NCBI GenBank assembly: GCA_018242525.1
Contig: JAFEBS010000034.1
Coordinates: forward strand, 62,001 to 126,000
DNA length: 64,000 nt
Direction of reading: 5' to 3'
Source of the DNA: Planctomycetota bacterium
GTDB taxonomy: Bacteria; Planctomycetota; Planctomycetia; Planctomycetales; Planctomycetaceae
The notes below the pieces were generated by a model. That model searched no databases. It was given only the letters and a program-made list of their open reading frames with translations, and was not told the DNA's origin. The position numbers were made by a program, and so were the translations under genes. Shown here one piece after another: positions 55,585-64,000 of the stretch. Within the stretch, counting starts at the first letter, position 1, and every line of letters starts with the position of its first letter.

Positions 55585-57210
55585 ATGCGACTCAGCCGCC
55601 GGGAACTGATTGCCGCGATCCTGGGGACTCCGGCGTTGCTCGCGGGGTGCGCTGCTGAGGCCAGACTTCCTGCCGAAGGGGAATTGCTGGGTCAATCCGC
55701 GGAAATCGGCCACCGGCTGCGCGATGGATTTCGCCCACAACCGACCGGGGATCAGTGGCGGGACGTCCAGGTGGCGATTGTTGGAGGCGGGGCATCCGGA
55801 CTGGCGGCGGGCTGGAACTTGATGAAGGCCGGATGTGATGACTTCGTCATCCTGGAACTGGAGCCTGTTCACGGGGGCACGTCGCGGTCAGGTCGAAGCG
55901 ACCTGACGCGATATCCCTGGGGCGCACACTATATACCGGTGCCCCTGGCCGAGAACACGCGACTGATCGAGTTGTTGACGGAAATGCGGGTCGTGGAGTC
56001 CGTCGCCGAAGACGGTTCGCCGGTGGTGGGCGAACAATTCCTGTGCCGCGATCCCGAAGAACGGCTGTTCTATCAGGGCGAATGGATCGAGGGGCTGTTT
56101 CCCGACAAGGATGCGTCTCAGGAAGACCTGGCCCAGGTGAATGCCTTTCGAAAGGAGATCGACCGCTGGGCCGCCTGGCGCGATCCATCGGGCCGCCGTG
56201 CATTCACCATCCCGACCAGCCAGTCATCTGAAGATCCGCTGGTCACGGATCTCGATCAGATCTCGATGGCCGAGTGGCTGCGGGCGCACGGCTGGACTTC
56301 CTCCAGGCTGCATTGGCTGGTGGATTACAGTTGCCGCGACGATTACGGACTGACGGCCGAACAGACCAGTGCCTGGGCGGGATTGTTGTACTTCGTCGCC
56401 CGGCTGAAAGCCCCGGGGGCGGATCATCAACCCCTGATCACGTGGCCCGAGGGAAATGGTCGAATCATGGACCACCTGGCGACGCGCGTCGGTGATCGGT
56501 TGCAGACGGGCATGGCCGTGACGCAGATTTCGCCCACTCCCGATGACGCTGAATCAACGGATCGAGTCAACGTTGTGTGCTTCAACACGAACACGCAGCA
56601 TGTCGGCGGATTCAGGGCCAGGCATGTCATCTTTGCGGCCCCGCAATTCCTGGCACCGCGACTGATCGAAGGGTTCACCGAACGGACGGGCCGTCGTACC
56701 AATGAATTTGAGTATGGATCGTGGCTGGTGGCCAATCTGCATTTGAGCAATCGGCCTCGCGAACGGAGTTTCCCGTTAAGCTGGGACAACGTGTTTCACG
56801 ACAGCCGTTCGCTGGGTTACGTCGTCGCCACGCATCAGACGGGCCACGACCACGGTCCCACTGTGTTGACGTGGTATTACCCGTATTGCGATGCCGATGC
56901 ACGCGGCGTGCGGGAACTTCTGTTGAAGGCAACCTGGTCGGAACTCGCCGACGTCGTCCTGGCCGACATGGAAAGGCCGCATCCCGAGATTCGCAAGTTG
57001 ATCACGCGACTGGATGTTTTTCGCTGGGGCCACGCGATGATTCGTCCCAAGCCCGGATTCATCACCAGTCACCAATGTCGCATTGCCAGACGACCCGACG
57101 GCCGGATTCATTTCGCCAACACAGACTTGAGCGGCATCGCACTGTTTGAGGAAGCGTTCGACCACGGTTGCCGGGCCTCCGCCGAGATCCTGCAGAAGAT
57201 CAACGGCTGA
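55585..57210 (+). CDS. Tat-exported FAD-dependent amine-oxidase-like lipoprotein
   Basis: About 541 residues. The start after the synthase stop is preferred to an overlapping ATG at 55564. The N-terminus combines a twin-arginine motif (RLSRRELIAAIL) with a lipobox (LLAGC), predicting an exported, folded flavoprotein anchored to the membrane. The FAD-binding Rossmann motif is VAIVGGGASGLAAGWNLMKA with VILE. The body (PWGAHYIPVPLAENT; GNGRIMDHLATRVGDRLQTG; FAAPQFLAPRLIEGF) matches NAD(P)-binding/flavin amine oxidase-type enzymes. Its position beside an aminopropyltransferase suggests oxidation of a polyamine product, which is inference. Confidence 0.85.
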   Translation: MRLSRRELIAAILGTPALLAGCAAEARLPAEGELLGQSAEIGHRLRDGFRPQPTGDQWRDVQVAIVGGGASGLAAGWNLMKAGCDDFVILELEPVHGGTSRSGRSDLTRYPWGAHYIPVPLAENTRLIELLTEMRVVESVAEDGSPVVGEQFLCRDPEERLFYQGEWIEGLFPDKDASQEDLAQVNAFRKEIDRWAAWRDPSGRRAFTIPTSQSSEDPLVTDLDQISMAEWLRAHGWTSSRLHWLVDYSCRDDYGLTAEQTSAWAGLLYFVARLKAPGADHQPLITWPEGNGRIMDHLATRVGDRLQTGMAVTQISPTPDDAESTDRVNVVCFNTNTQHVGGFRARHVIFAAPQFLAPRLIEGFTERTGRRTNEFEYGSWLVANLHLSNRPRERSFPLSWDNVFHDSRSLGYVVATHQTGHDHGPTVLTWYYPYCDADARGVRELLLKATWSELADVVLADMERPHPEIRKLITRLDVFRWGHAMIRPKPGFITSHQCRIARRPDGRIHFANTDLSGIALFEEAFDHGCRASAEILQKING

Positions 57211-57254
57211 CGATCGCATGCAGCGTCGCTTCTTTTGGCGTCAGAAAAGCAACG

Positions 57255-57581
57255 TCACTCCTTTGGCGGCTTCTCCTTGTCCAATAATTCGTCGAGGCGA
57301 TTCCAGTCGACAACATCATTCAGTGCTGGCCAAAAGTGCACAGTCGCCCTGAACGCACCGAAATCACGAAGGAGTATTCCAAGAAACATCCCCAACCCCA
57401 TCGCCGCCACAGAATAGCTACGGTCACTTATGGCGATGGCAGACGGACCGACGAAGCAAATTGAGAGAATAAGAATGCGTCGCACGTTCAAGCGGATAAG
57501 TTCGGCTACGGTGGGCGGCTCATCGTGAAAGGCTCTCCAAATCGAAAGGTTCTTCCTTTGAGCCGGTGAGAGTTGCATCAT
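57255..57581 (-). CDS. Small hypothetical membrane protein
   Basis: A 108-residue protein with two to three hydrophobic segments (ILILSICFVGPSAIAI; AAMGLGMFLGILLRDFGAF). It starts MMQLSPAQRKNLSIWRAF and ends with a charged tail (RLDELLDKEKPPKE). The DRSYSVAAMGLGMFLGILLR segment resembles small membrane proteins that occur as singletons in planctomycetes; no family is named. The ribosome-binding site is weak. It lies opposite the end of the FAD oxidoreductase gene. Confidence 0.55.
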   Translation of the reverse strand: MMQLSPAQRKNLSIWRAFHDEPPTVAELIRLNVRRILILSICFVGPSAIAISDRSYSVAAMGLGMFLGILLRDFGAFRATVHFWPALNDVVDWNRLDELLDKEKPPKE

Positions 57582-57712
57582 GACTATCCCGTCGTGGTCG
57601 ATTCATATCCATGAACGAACAAATGCCAGTTTATCTCCGGGGTGTTGCCCATTTTCAATCCCAATCTCCGACGGCACGGGTACGCGTCTTTTCGGAACGG
57701 CGCGCGCCGCCC

Positions 57713-57812
57713 GGGGTCAGGCACTACGGAACTTCGGAATTGGCGGGAATGGCGGAAGTTGGATTCTGGATCGACCGTCCGCCAATTCCGAAGTTCCGTA
57801 GTGCCTGACCCC
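57713..57812. repeat. Palindromic element, 34-bp perfect inverted repeat (GGGGTCAGGCACT family)
   Basis: Left arm 57713-57746 and right arm 57779-57812 are exact complements around a 32-bp spacer. The arms share GGGGTCAGGCACT and TTCGGAATTGG with the element at 5380-5480 and differ at a few internal positions, so each copy keeps its own perfect palindrome. Confidence 0.85.
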
Positions 57813-57864
57813 ATTCTTGAATCTGTCCACTTTCCCGTCGCACCGGCGAGGAATTGACCCGGGA

Positions 57865-59832
57865 TCATTGAAGCCCCAGGACCTTGAGGACCGGTTGGAT
57901 GTGAAAGACCGTCCATCCGCAGGCTTGTGGAATGCTCCTGTTTGTGCCGACGGGAGGAGGGTCGAATGGAACAAACTCGCTGTCTCGCCATTCCACCAGG
58001 CACAACGAAGGATCTTCCAACGGTTCTGAAAACCGATAGGCCACGCGGGTTGGTTTCCCGTTGCTCGATTCCAGGACGGTGACCGTGAATCGTGGCAGGT
58101 TGATCCGTGTTCCCGCCACCATGGGCTGACGGGTGGGGTTGCGATACAACATTGAAAATGCGTCGTTCAACAATCCTTCAGGAATCGTCAATTCCAGCGA
58201 GTACGAATCGGGCCTGGAAACGTCGAACTGGCAAAGTGCACTCGAGAGCAAATGCGTGCAGCGTGCCCGCGACAGTCCCTCGTCCAGACGTGCGAAATCC
58301 AGATATAGCGGATACATCCCGTGAGGCGCGTTGAGCATGATCAGATTCTGCTTCGCCAGTTCCGGGTGATTCAAGGAACGACTGCGAGCGGCCGCCAGCA
58401 GATCGTTGCCAGAGGCCCCGAACCCCAGGATCAGGATCGGCAGCAACACCGCGGCCACGGCGGTATGCAAGAGGATCCAGAACTTCGCCAGACGTCTGCC
58501 AAACCAGCTGCATTGCACATGTTTTGGAATCAAGTTCGCCTCGTTGCGTTTCAATTGCACGAATCGAGCGATCAGTCCCGAAGCGGGTATGTTGAAGATC
58601 ATCGTCAGTCGATCCGTCGCCAGGCCGGCACACAGCGGCACCACTGCAAGCACCAGGCAGACAGCAAAGAATCGCATCAGTTTGTCACGTCGAATCGTCG
58701 GCCAGACGATGCATCCCATCGCAACCGACATCAGGACTGACGCCAGTACGACAACGCTTTGCTGAGACGCGTCTGCAAACGTGAAGATGGTCGCCGACAT
58801 CAGCCCAAACGAACTGGCAAAATAGACCGGAGCGCGCTGGGCGAAGCCCACGAGGAATGACGGCAAATCGCTCGCGGGGTCAAGATACGACCCCGATTCA
58901 GATGCGCCGAACTGCAGGGTCCTGTACGACACCAGCCACACGACACCAACCAGTCCGCAGGGAAGCAGGCTTAGAAACTTTCTCCACCACGTCGCTCGGT
59001 CGAGGACCAGCGCATGAGCCAGCAGGCATCCACCGATCGCCACGGCCGATTCGCCGCACAGCAGCGAAGTTCCGAATAGAATGGGCGCTGCGACTCCGGC
59101 CACCCGTGAATGGCGCTCGCGCCAGGTAGAATGGCACAACCAGGCCAGAGCCCCGAAGAAGGTCATCATCAGCAGATTTCGATTGGCAATCCACGCGACC
59201 GTGACGGCGTGCTCATCCCTCAGGGCGTAGATCAACGAAGCCAGGCCAGCGGCCGACATGGTCGTCCAGGGGCCGCGGACTGACATCGGCGGCACGAAGT
59301 GACGGGTGCGGGCAAATTCACCGTTGGCAGCCGGGGAGAATTCGTCCGCATGAGAGAACAGCCGGCGAAACAGGAAGCCAACGGCAACGGACGCCGCCGC
59401 GAACCAGAGCGACGAATGCACGTGCATCAGCCATTTCTGCCGGGGCCAAAGCCACTGATCAACGAGATGCGTCGCTGCCGCCAGTGGTCGAAAGTACTTC
59501 ATGCGAAATTCTGCGGGCGCCCACCATGGCAACAATCCCCGTTCCATGTCAGCCCGGTTTCGATCCGCGTCGCCGATGCTCCACGTGAACAAGTCCAGGA
59601 TCGGGCTGCCGGCTCCCAGTTCCAAGTCGTTCCGCAGGATCGCCTGGTGATAGAAGTCGTCCAGCTGAAAGCCGCTGGACCAGGCGGGAATGCTGAACGC
59701 GACCGCGATCAGCCCCGCCATCCAGGGCCAATGCAGATGCGCGAGAATGGAAATCAGACTGGGCCATGATTCGACGCGCCGCGCGCCAATCCGCGAATGA
59801 GTGCGCGGAGACAGAGCGGCGAATCTGTTCAC
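57865..59832 (-). CDS. Polytopic membrane protein, possibly GT-C-type
   Basis: About 655 residues. The chosen GTG start has AAGGAGG 5-6 nt upstream; a GTG 18 nt earlier is the alternative. An N-terminal membrane helix (WMAGLIAVAFSIPAWSSGFQ) is followed by LDDFYHQAIL, an Asp-Asp motif in the first periplasmic loop like that of GT-C glycosyltransferases. About ten helices follow in total. The C-terminal about 200 residues form a soluble beta-rich domain. HxxxxxRNLLM (WIANRNLLMMTFFG) also resembles TMTC-like proteins. Glycosyl transfer is inferred only. It stands alone. Confidence 0.6.
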   Translation of the reverse strand: MNRFAALSPRTHSRIGARRVESWPSLISILAHLHWPWMAGLIAVAFSIPAWSSGFQLDDFYHQAILRNDLELGAGSPILDLFTWSIGDADRNRADMERGLLPWWAPAEFRMKYFRPLAAATHLVDQWLWPRQKWLMHVHSSLWFAAASVAVGFLFRRLFSHADEFSPAANGEFARTRHFVPPMSVRGPWTTMSAAGLASLIYALRDEHAVTVAWIANRNLLMMTFFGALAWLCHSTWRERHSRVAGVAAPILFGTSLLCGESAVAIGGCLLAHALVLDRATWWRKFLSLLPCGLVGVVWLVSYRTLQFGASESGSYLDPASDLPSFLVGFAQRAPVYFASSFGLMSATIFTFADASQQSVVVLASVLMSVAMGCIVWPTIRRDKLMRFFAVCLVLAVVPLCAGLATDRLTMIFNIPASGLIARFVQLKRNEANLIPKHVQCSWFGRRLAKFWILLHTAVAAVLLPILILGFGASGNDLLAAARSRSLNHPELAKQNLIMLNAPHGMYPLYLDFARLDEGLSRARCTHLLSSALCQFDVSRPDSYSLELTIPEGLLNDAFSMLYRNPTRQPMVAGTRINLPRFTVTVLESSNGKPTRVAYRFSEPLEDPSLCLVEWRDSEFVPFDPPPVGTNRSIPQACGWTVFHIQPVLKVLGLQ

Positions 59833-60101
59833 GAAGCCCTCCTTGGCCACTTCGAACCAACACGCGGCGGCGAACTTCGAATATCGTCGTAAGACTCAGC
59901 GGCCCGCCGGGACTTTCCGAAAGCGAAAGACCAATAACCGTTTATCGGTCATTCTCAGACGGGGGGTTACCAAAAGGATTCCACGTCACCCGACTTCTTT
60001 GCATCGTGCCTGCGGAACTCCTAGAATAAACCCCACGAGTCGCGAGTTTTGGATGGTCGCGAGATTTCCGTACCTTGAGCCTGCCTGGGAGTGAAACGAT
60101 T

Positions 60102-60713
60102 ATGCCCTTTACCCTGCCTGCCCTGCCCTACGCCTACGATGCACTGGTGCCACACATTGATGCCCGCACCATGGAAATTCACCACACAAAACATCATCAG
60201 GCCTACATCACAAATGCGAACAAGGCGCTCGAAGCCCACCCTGAACTGGGTGCGAAGTCCGTGGAGGCCCTGATTTCGGACCTGGCCGCGGTCCCTGAGG
60301 CAATCCGTACGGCCATTCGCAATAATGCCGGAGGTCACTACAACCACTCGCTGTTCTGGACCGTCATGGGTCCCAACGCGGGCGGTGAGCCCACCGGGGC
60401 ACTCGTCGACGCCATCAATGCCACGTTTGGCACGTTCGCGGCATTCAAGGAGAAGTTCGCGGCGGCCGGTGCAACCCGGTTCGGCAGTGGCTGGGCTTGG
60501 TTGGCCGTCGACAAGGGTAAACTGGTTGTCGAAAGTTCTCCCAATCAGGACAGCCCGCTGATGGAAGGCCGGACGCCCATTCTTGGTCTGGACGTCTGGG
60601 AACACGCCTATTACCTGAACTACCAGAATCGTCGTCCCGATTACATCGCGGCGTTCTGGAGCGTCGTCAATTGGCCCGAAGTCGCCCGCCGTTACGCCGA
60701 AGCCACCAAGTAA
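60102..60713 (+). CDS. sodA: Superoxide dismutase (Mn/Fe family)
   Basis: A 203-residue enzyme that converts superoxide to hydrogen peroxide and oxygen. The four metal ligands are present: His in MEIHHTKHHQAY, His in GGHYNHSLFW, and Asp and His in LDVWEHAYYLNYQNRRPDY. SSPNQDSPLM and the LDVWEHAYYLNYQNRRPDY context point to the manganese-using branch, though metal choice cannot be proven from sequence. The ATG at 60102 gives the usual N-terminus (MPFTLPALPYAYDAL). No signal peptide is seen, so it is cytosolic. An intrinsic terminator follows. Confidence 0.95.
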   Translation: MPFTLPALPYAYDALVPHIDARTMEIHHTKHHQAYITNANKALEAHPELGAKSVEALISDLAAVPEAIRTAIRNNAGGHYNHSLFWTVMGPNAGGEPTGALVDAINATFGTFAAFKEKFAAAGATRFGSGWAWLAVDKGKLVVESSPNQDSPLMEGRTPILGLDVWEHAYYLNYQNRRPDYIAAFWSVVNWPEVARRYAEATK

Positions 60714-60784
60714 CACGGCTGTTTGTCGCAGGTCGTTGGGTGGCGCGGGCCGCTCGACGCCGCCGAAATCGCAGACCGAAGTTG

Positions 60785-60820
60785 CCCCGGTCCCACCATG
60801 GACCGGGGTGCTTTTGTTTT
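60785..60820 (+). terminator. Intrinsic terminator of sodA
   Basis: A 9-bp GC-rich stem (CCCCGGTCC / GGACCGGGG, loop CACCAT at 60794-60799) is followed by CTTTTGTTTT, giving a clear U-tract. It lies 72 bp after the sodA stop. Confidence 0.85.
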
Positions 60821-61016
60821 CCAGACGCAAAATCTGCCGATTTTGGCAAGCTTCTCTTTCCGCACTCTGGAGATTCTGGTAGAGACACGCAGCCTTGCAG
60901 AGTCGAGTCGCGGATTCGCTGGAGCGGATTGCGGCAATCGGGCGACCGAAGCGAGGCAGACGAGTCACAACGAGTGGACTCAATCAACCACGGGGGCACG
61001 AGGGGAAGGGATTCCC

Positions 61017-63866
61017 ATGCTAGTGAGCGGATTGTGGAAACTGGCAGCGATGACAGGAGTCATCGGTGTAGGCTTGGTGGCAGTGTACCAGGCACAAAAG
61101 GGAATGGACCAGCCCGTCGTTGCCGTCGCAGGCGACTCGACGACTCCGGAAAATGCGGGAGATCCCCCGGACGGAATCGAACCTGCTGCGAATTCGGAGC
61201 AGGTCGAAACCGCTGCGAATCCACAACAGGAACCGAATCCGTTTGGTGATCCGGCGCAGGGCCTCTCAGGATTGACGGGGAAACCCAACGAGTTGCCCGA
61301 CAGTCAGCCCTCGCTGGCAGCTCCTTCGGAGGAAGTGCAAGATGGGTTTGGAGATGTGGAAACCACTTCCCGGCCCAAGACGGTTGCCCCCAAGTTGCCA
61401 ACCGACGGACTGGACTTCCGTGGCGACCCGGCTGATCCGATCAACACCGACTCAAAGTTCGCCGACTCCAATCCGACCGCTGCTGCCGAAACCAGTCCAG
61501 CCGCTGCTGCCGAGCCGGCTCGGCTTCCCGACGATCTGGATGCACTTGAAGCGCAGGTCAAAGCTGCGGTTGAGAAAAGCAAGCTCGCTCCGAAGTCGGC
61601 TGGCACACCGACAGCGATTCAACCATTTGTTCGCCAGGTGAAAGCAGTTGCAGAGCAACCTGCCGGGGAATCGCCTGAGGCCGAAGTTAAGGAAGATCCG
61701 TTCGGCAATCTCGAAGCGTCCGAGTCTCCTGCCGCGCCCAAATCACCTGCCGCGACAGAGCAACCGGCTGCAGCCGATCCCTTTGATATAGAATCGGCCT
61801 CGCCAGTAGAACCGTTGCCCGCCGGTTCAACGGTTGAAGTGCCGGAATCCGAGCCGACCGTTGAGCCCAAGGAAGTTCCCGCCGACGAGCCCAATCCTTT
61901 TGAAGACTTCCCACTGAAAAGAAAGTCGGCCCCTGCAACTCCGTTGCAAGACTCTGAGCCGAATCCGGAATCGCTCGCTCCGGTGAAGCCGTTGCCAGCG
62001 AGTGATCCGTTCGATCAGTCGGCTACCGCCAGCCAGTCCGCACCCGTCAGTGAACCGACCCTGGGTCCGCCTGCGGATTTGAGCCCAGCGACACTGCCGC
62101 CCTCGTCCGTCCCCAACGATATCATTCCAGTTCGCCAGCCGAAACGGCCCGTCGTGGAACCCGCGCGGCCCGTCGCGGAGCCGGATGTCCCGTCCATCAA
62201 TCCAAAACGGGCGGTTCCCAAGTTGCCGACGGAAGTGCCGGACGCCTTTGATTCTGGCTTCCCCGCCGAGCCGCCGTCACGGACGGATTCGCCGACGCTG
62301 CCGGCTCGCACCAATCCTCCCCCCCTCGTGGAGCCGGAACGCAGTTCGCTGCCCGACCGAGCATTTCCCGATGGAGACCCGATTCCTTCCCGTCGTTCTG
62401 AACCGCAACCGCTGCCGAATGACAACGATCTCTCTGGCAATGGGACCGTCACCAGCACGGATCCTCGCGGAGTTCAGCAAGCCCGACTGACGATTGAGAA
62501 AATTGCTCCTCAACAGGCGACCCTGGGGGAACCACTGGTCTATTCTGTCATCGTAAAGAATATCGGTTCTGCCGATGCCCGTCAGGTGGTCGTGGAAGAT
62601 CGGGTTCCGAAGGGGACCGACATGGTCGGCAGTAATCCCCCTGGATACCTGATTGAAAAGAAGATTCCTGACAGCGATCAGGTTGAAAAGAAACTCTCCT
62701 GGCCCCTCGGCACTTTGAAACCGAACGAGCAAAAGAAAATCTCCATCAAGGTCATCCCCCGCCAGGAAGGACCGGTCGGCAGTGTCGCCCGAGTACACTT
62801 TGCCACCGAAGTGGCCGCGGAGATTCAAGTCGCGGGCCCCAAACTGAGCTTCACCGCCAAAGCTCCGCCCCAGGCCAGGGTCGGCGAAACGATCGAAATG
62901 GTCTTTCTGCTGAAGAACACCGGGACGGCCCCGGCCACGAATGTCTCCGTCCGTGATCTGGTTCCGGCGGGATTAAAGCACGAAGCGGCCACGGACATTG
63001 AATGCCCCATCGGCAAACTGGCACCGAATGAAACTCGTGAAATCGTGCTCGCGGTGACGGCCGTCAAGCCAGGCCGGGCCACCAACAAGGCCATTCTGAC
63101 GGGTGATGGCGGGATCAATCAGCAGATCGATACCCCGATTGATGTGGTCGGTGAGCAACTGGCACTGACGCGATCGGGCCAGACGAAAGTCTATGTCGAC
63201 CGGCCGACACAATTCACCAACAGCATCCGTAATGAAGGGGACACCGAGGTCAAGCACGTGCGTATTTCCGAGGTTGTCCCGGCCGGAATGGAATTCGTCG
63301 GTGCCACCAACGGCGGACAGTACGACCAGGTCCAGCGAGCCATCTTCTGGGATCTGGGGGCCTTGCCACCAGGCGCTGAAGCGAAAGTGAGCAGCAAATT
63401 GATCGCCAAGGAATCAGGGATTCAGCAGGGGCAGGTGGTCGCCACAGGCCCCAATGGCAGCAAAGCGTCGATTACAACGGACATTGATGCCGTGGGTCGA
63501 CCGGAACTGCAGGTTGAAGCGATCAGCCGAGCCGACATCATCGCCGTCGGGGACCGGCTGACCTCCAAGATCCAATTGAAGAACCATGGCAGCGCCCCCG
63601 CCCGGAATGTTCGCTTGAGCATTCGGCTGCCTCGCGAGTTGAAACTGATCAACGTCCGGGGTGTACGCGGTTCACAGCAGGACGGCCTCGTCACGTTTGA
63701 AGCGGTTCCGTCCATCGATCCCAACGGGACGGTCGCCTACGAACTGGAAATGGAAGCAGTTTCGGTGGCTCAGACACAGATGACACTGGAAATCTCGGCC
63801 GATCACCTGAGCAGACCGGCCCGCCGCAGCGAGACGGTGGAAATCGCCGCCGAGATTCGTCAATAA
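61017..63866 (+). CDS. Membrane-anchored DUF11-repeat surface protein with disordered linker
   Basis: About 949 residues from MLVSGLWKLAAMTGVIGVGL, with GGGAAGGG-type sequence upstream; a longer in-frame extension lacks start signals. The N-terminal hydrophobic segment anchors the protein. Residues about 40-470 are Pro/Ala/Glu-rich and disordered, with five [N/D]PF motifs (about 74, 227, 254, 293, 330) and two KLPT[D/E] motifs (126, 402). The C-terminal half has about four DUF11-type Ig-like repeats (YSVIVKNIGSADARQVVVED; VFLLKNTGTAPATNVSVRDL; FTNSIRNEGDTEVKHVRISE; SKIQLKNHGSAPARNVRLSI). DUF11 repeats are common in bacterial surface proteins. Surface or envelope scaffolding is inferred. Confidence 0.85.
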   Translation: MLVSGLWKLAAMTGVIGVGLVAVYQAQKGMDQPVVAVAGDSTTPENAGDPPDGIEPAANSEQVETAANPQQEPNPFGDPAQGLSGLTGKPNELPDSQPSLAAPSEEVQDGFGDVETTSRPKTVAPKLPTDGLDFRGDPADPINTDSKFADSNPTAAAETSPAAAAEPARLPDDLDALEAQVKAAVEKSKLAPKSAGTPTAIQPFVRQVKAVAEQPAGESPEAEVKEDPFGNLEASESPAAPKSPAATEQPAAADPFDIESASPVEPLPAGSTVEVPESEPTVEPKEVPADEPNPFEDFPLKRKSAPATPLQDSEPNPESLAPVKPLPASDPFDQSATASQSAPVSEPTLGPPADLSPATLPPSSVPNDIIPVRQPKRPVVEPARPVAEPDVPSINPKRAVPKLPTEVPDAFDSGFPAEPPSRTDSPTLPARTNPPPLVEPERSSLPDRAFPDGDPIPSRRSEPQPLPNDNDLSGNGTVTSTDPRGVQQARLTIEKIAPQQATLGEPLVYSVIVKNIGSADARQVVVEDRVPKGTDMVGSNPPGYLIEKKIPDSDQVEKKLSWPLGTLKPNEQKKISIKVIPRQEGPVGSVARVHFATEVAAEIQVAGPKLSFTAKAPPQARVGETIEMVFLLKNTGTAPATNVSVRDLVPAGLKHEAATDIECPIGKLAPNETREIVLAVTAVKPGRATNKAILTGDGGINQQIDTPIDVVGEQLALTRSGQTKVYVDRPTQFTNSIRNEGDTEVKHVRISEVVPAGMEFVGATNGGQYDQVQRAIFWDLGALPPGAEAKVSSKLIAKESGIQQGQVVATGPNGSKASITTDIDAVGRPELQVEAISRADIIAVGDRLTSKIQLKNHGSAPARNVRLSIRLPRELKLINVRGVRGSQQDGLVTFEAVPSIDPNGTVAYELEMEAVSVAQTQMTLEISADHLSRPARRSETVEIAAEIRQ

Positions 63867-63936
63867 CCAGCAGTCCCAGCAATCCGCCTGAACTGCATCT
63901 CTGTTGCTGTAGCTGCTATACTATCGTTGTTGCATC

Positions 63937-63966
63937 CAGCCCGACTGCCGGTTGTCAGTCGGGCTG
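63937..63966 (+). terminator. Terminator-like hairpin after the DUF11 gene
   Basis: An 11-bp perfect stem (CAGCCCGACTG / CAGTCGGGCTG) with an 8-nt loop lies 70 bp past the stop codon. The downstream TTCGTTTCC is only moderately T-rich. Confidence 0.65.
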
Positions 63967-64000
63967 TTCGTTTCCGCCGACCATTGTTCTGTAGAGCTGA

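Overview
This is a GC-rich chromosomal window from a member of the Planctomycetota, probably order Planctomycetales; the genus cannot be fixed from sequence alone. The main evidence is two DUF1549/DUF1553 plus DUF1501 gene pairs with haem-like CX4CH and CXXCH motifs, which are a hallmark of the phylum. Supporting evidence is Tat-exported Gfo/Idh/MocA oxidoreductases, an ECF sigma/anti-sigma pair, and only an incomplete, dispersed division/cell-wall (dcw) gene set. There is no prophage, transposase gene, CRISPR array, rRNA or tRNA that I can see. Mobile-like content is limited to short non-coding palindromes and tandem repeats.

Layout. 1-5.4 kb: edge-truncated nagA, a large YCF48-like/CBM9-like secreted protein and a PspF-like sigma-54 activator. 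5.4-9.1 kb: hemX-like, hemA, a NUDIX hydrolase and a K+ channel. 9.1-14 kb: dnaE and two small envelope proteins. 14-20.2 kb: a leftward unit running ECF sigma, anti-sigma, coiled-coil protein, DUF1549/1553, DUF1501. 20.5-25 kb: mscL, an orphan membrane-anchored FlgG-like protein, a Cys-rich secreted protein, a DUF1570-like metallopeptidase and a flavodoxin. 25.5-31.6 kb: the second DUF1549/DUF1501 pair, queA and a GT4 glycosyltransferase.

31.8-51.3 kb: a scattered dcw region. mraZ carries its own MraZ boxes. About 12 kb of unrelated genes follow (two oxidoreductases, an MFS transporter, a TauD-like dioxygenase, a di-haem oxidoreductase, an IPT/TIG protein and a DUF4132 protein with a small partner). 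Then come rsmH, a LysM protein, ftsL-like, ftsI and a second LysM protein. 51.3-57.6 kb: a lipoprotein, then a tightly packed set of DUF4178, Gly/Ser-rich peptide, DUF350, membrane aminopropyltransferase-like protein and a FAD amine-oxidase-like lipoprotein. 57.8-64 kb: a polytopic membrane protein, a superoxide dismutase and a DUF11-repeat surface protein.

The most interesting signals are: (i) the DUF4178/DUF350/aminopropyltransferase/FAD-oxidoreductase cassette, a candidate polyamine-linked membrane system; (ii) a palindromic repeat family whose first bases TAG serve as the stop codon of two different genes; (iii) regularly recurring NPF/DPF and LPT[D/E] motifs shared by the disordered regions of two unlinked envelope proteins; (iv) an orphan FlgG-like protein with a large N-terminal membrane-anchored extension. 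Functions are assigned from motifs and family memory; no database search was run.
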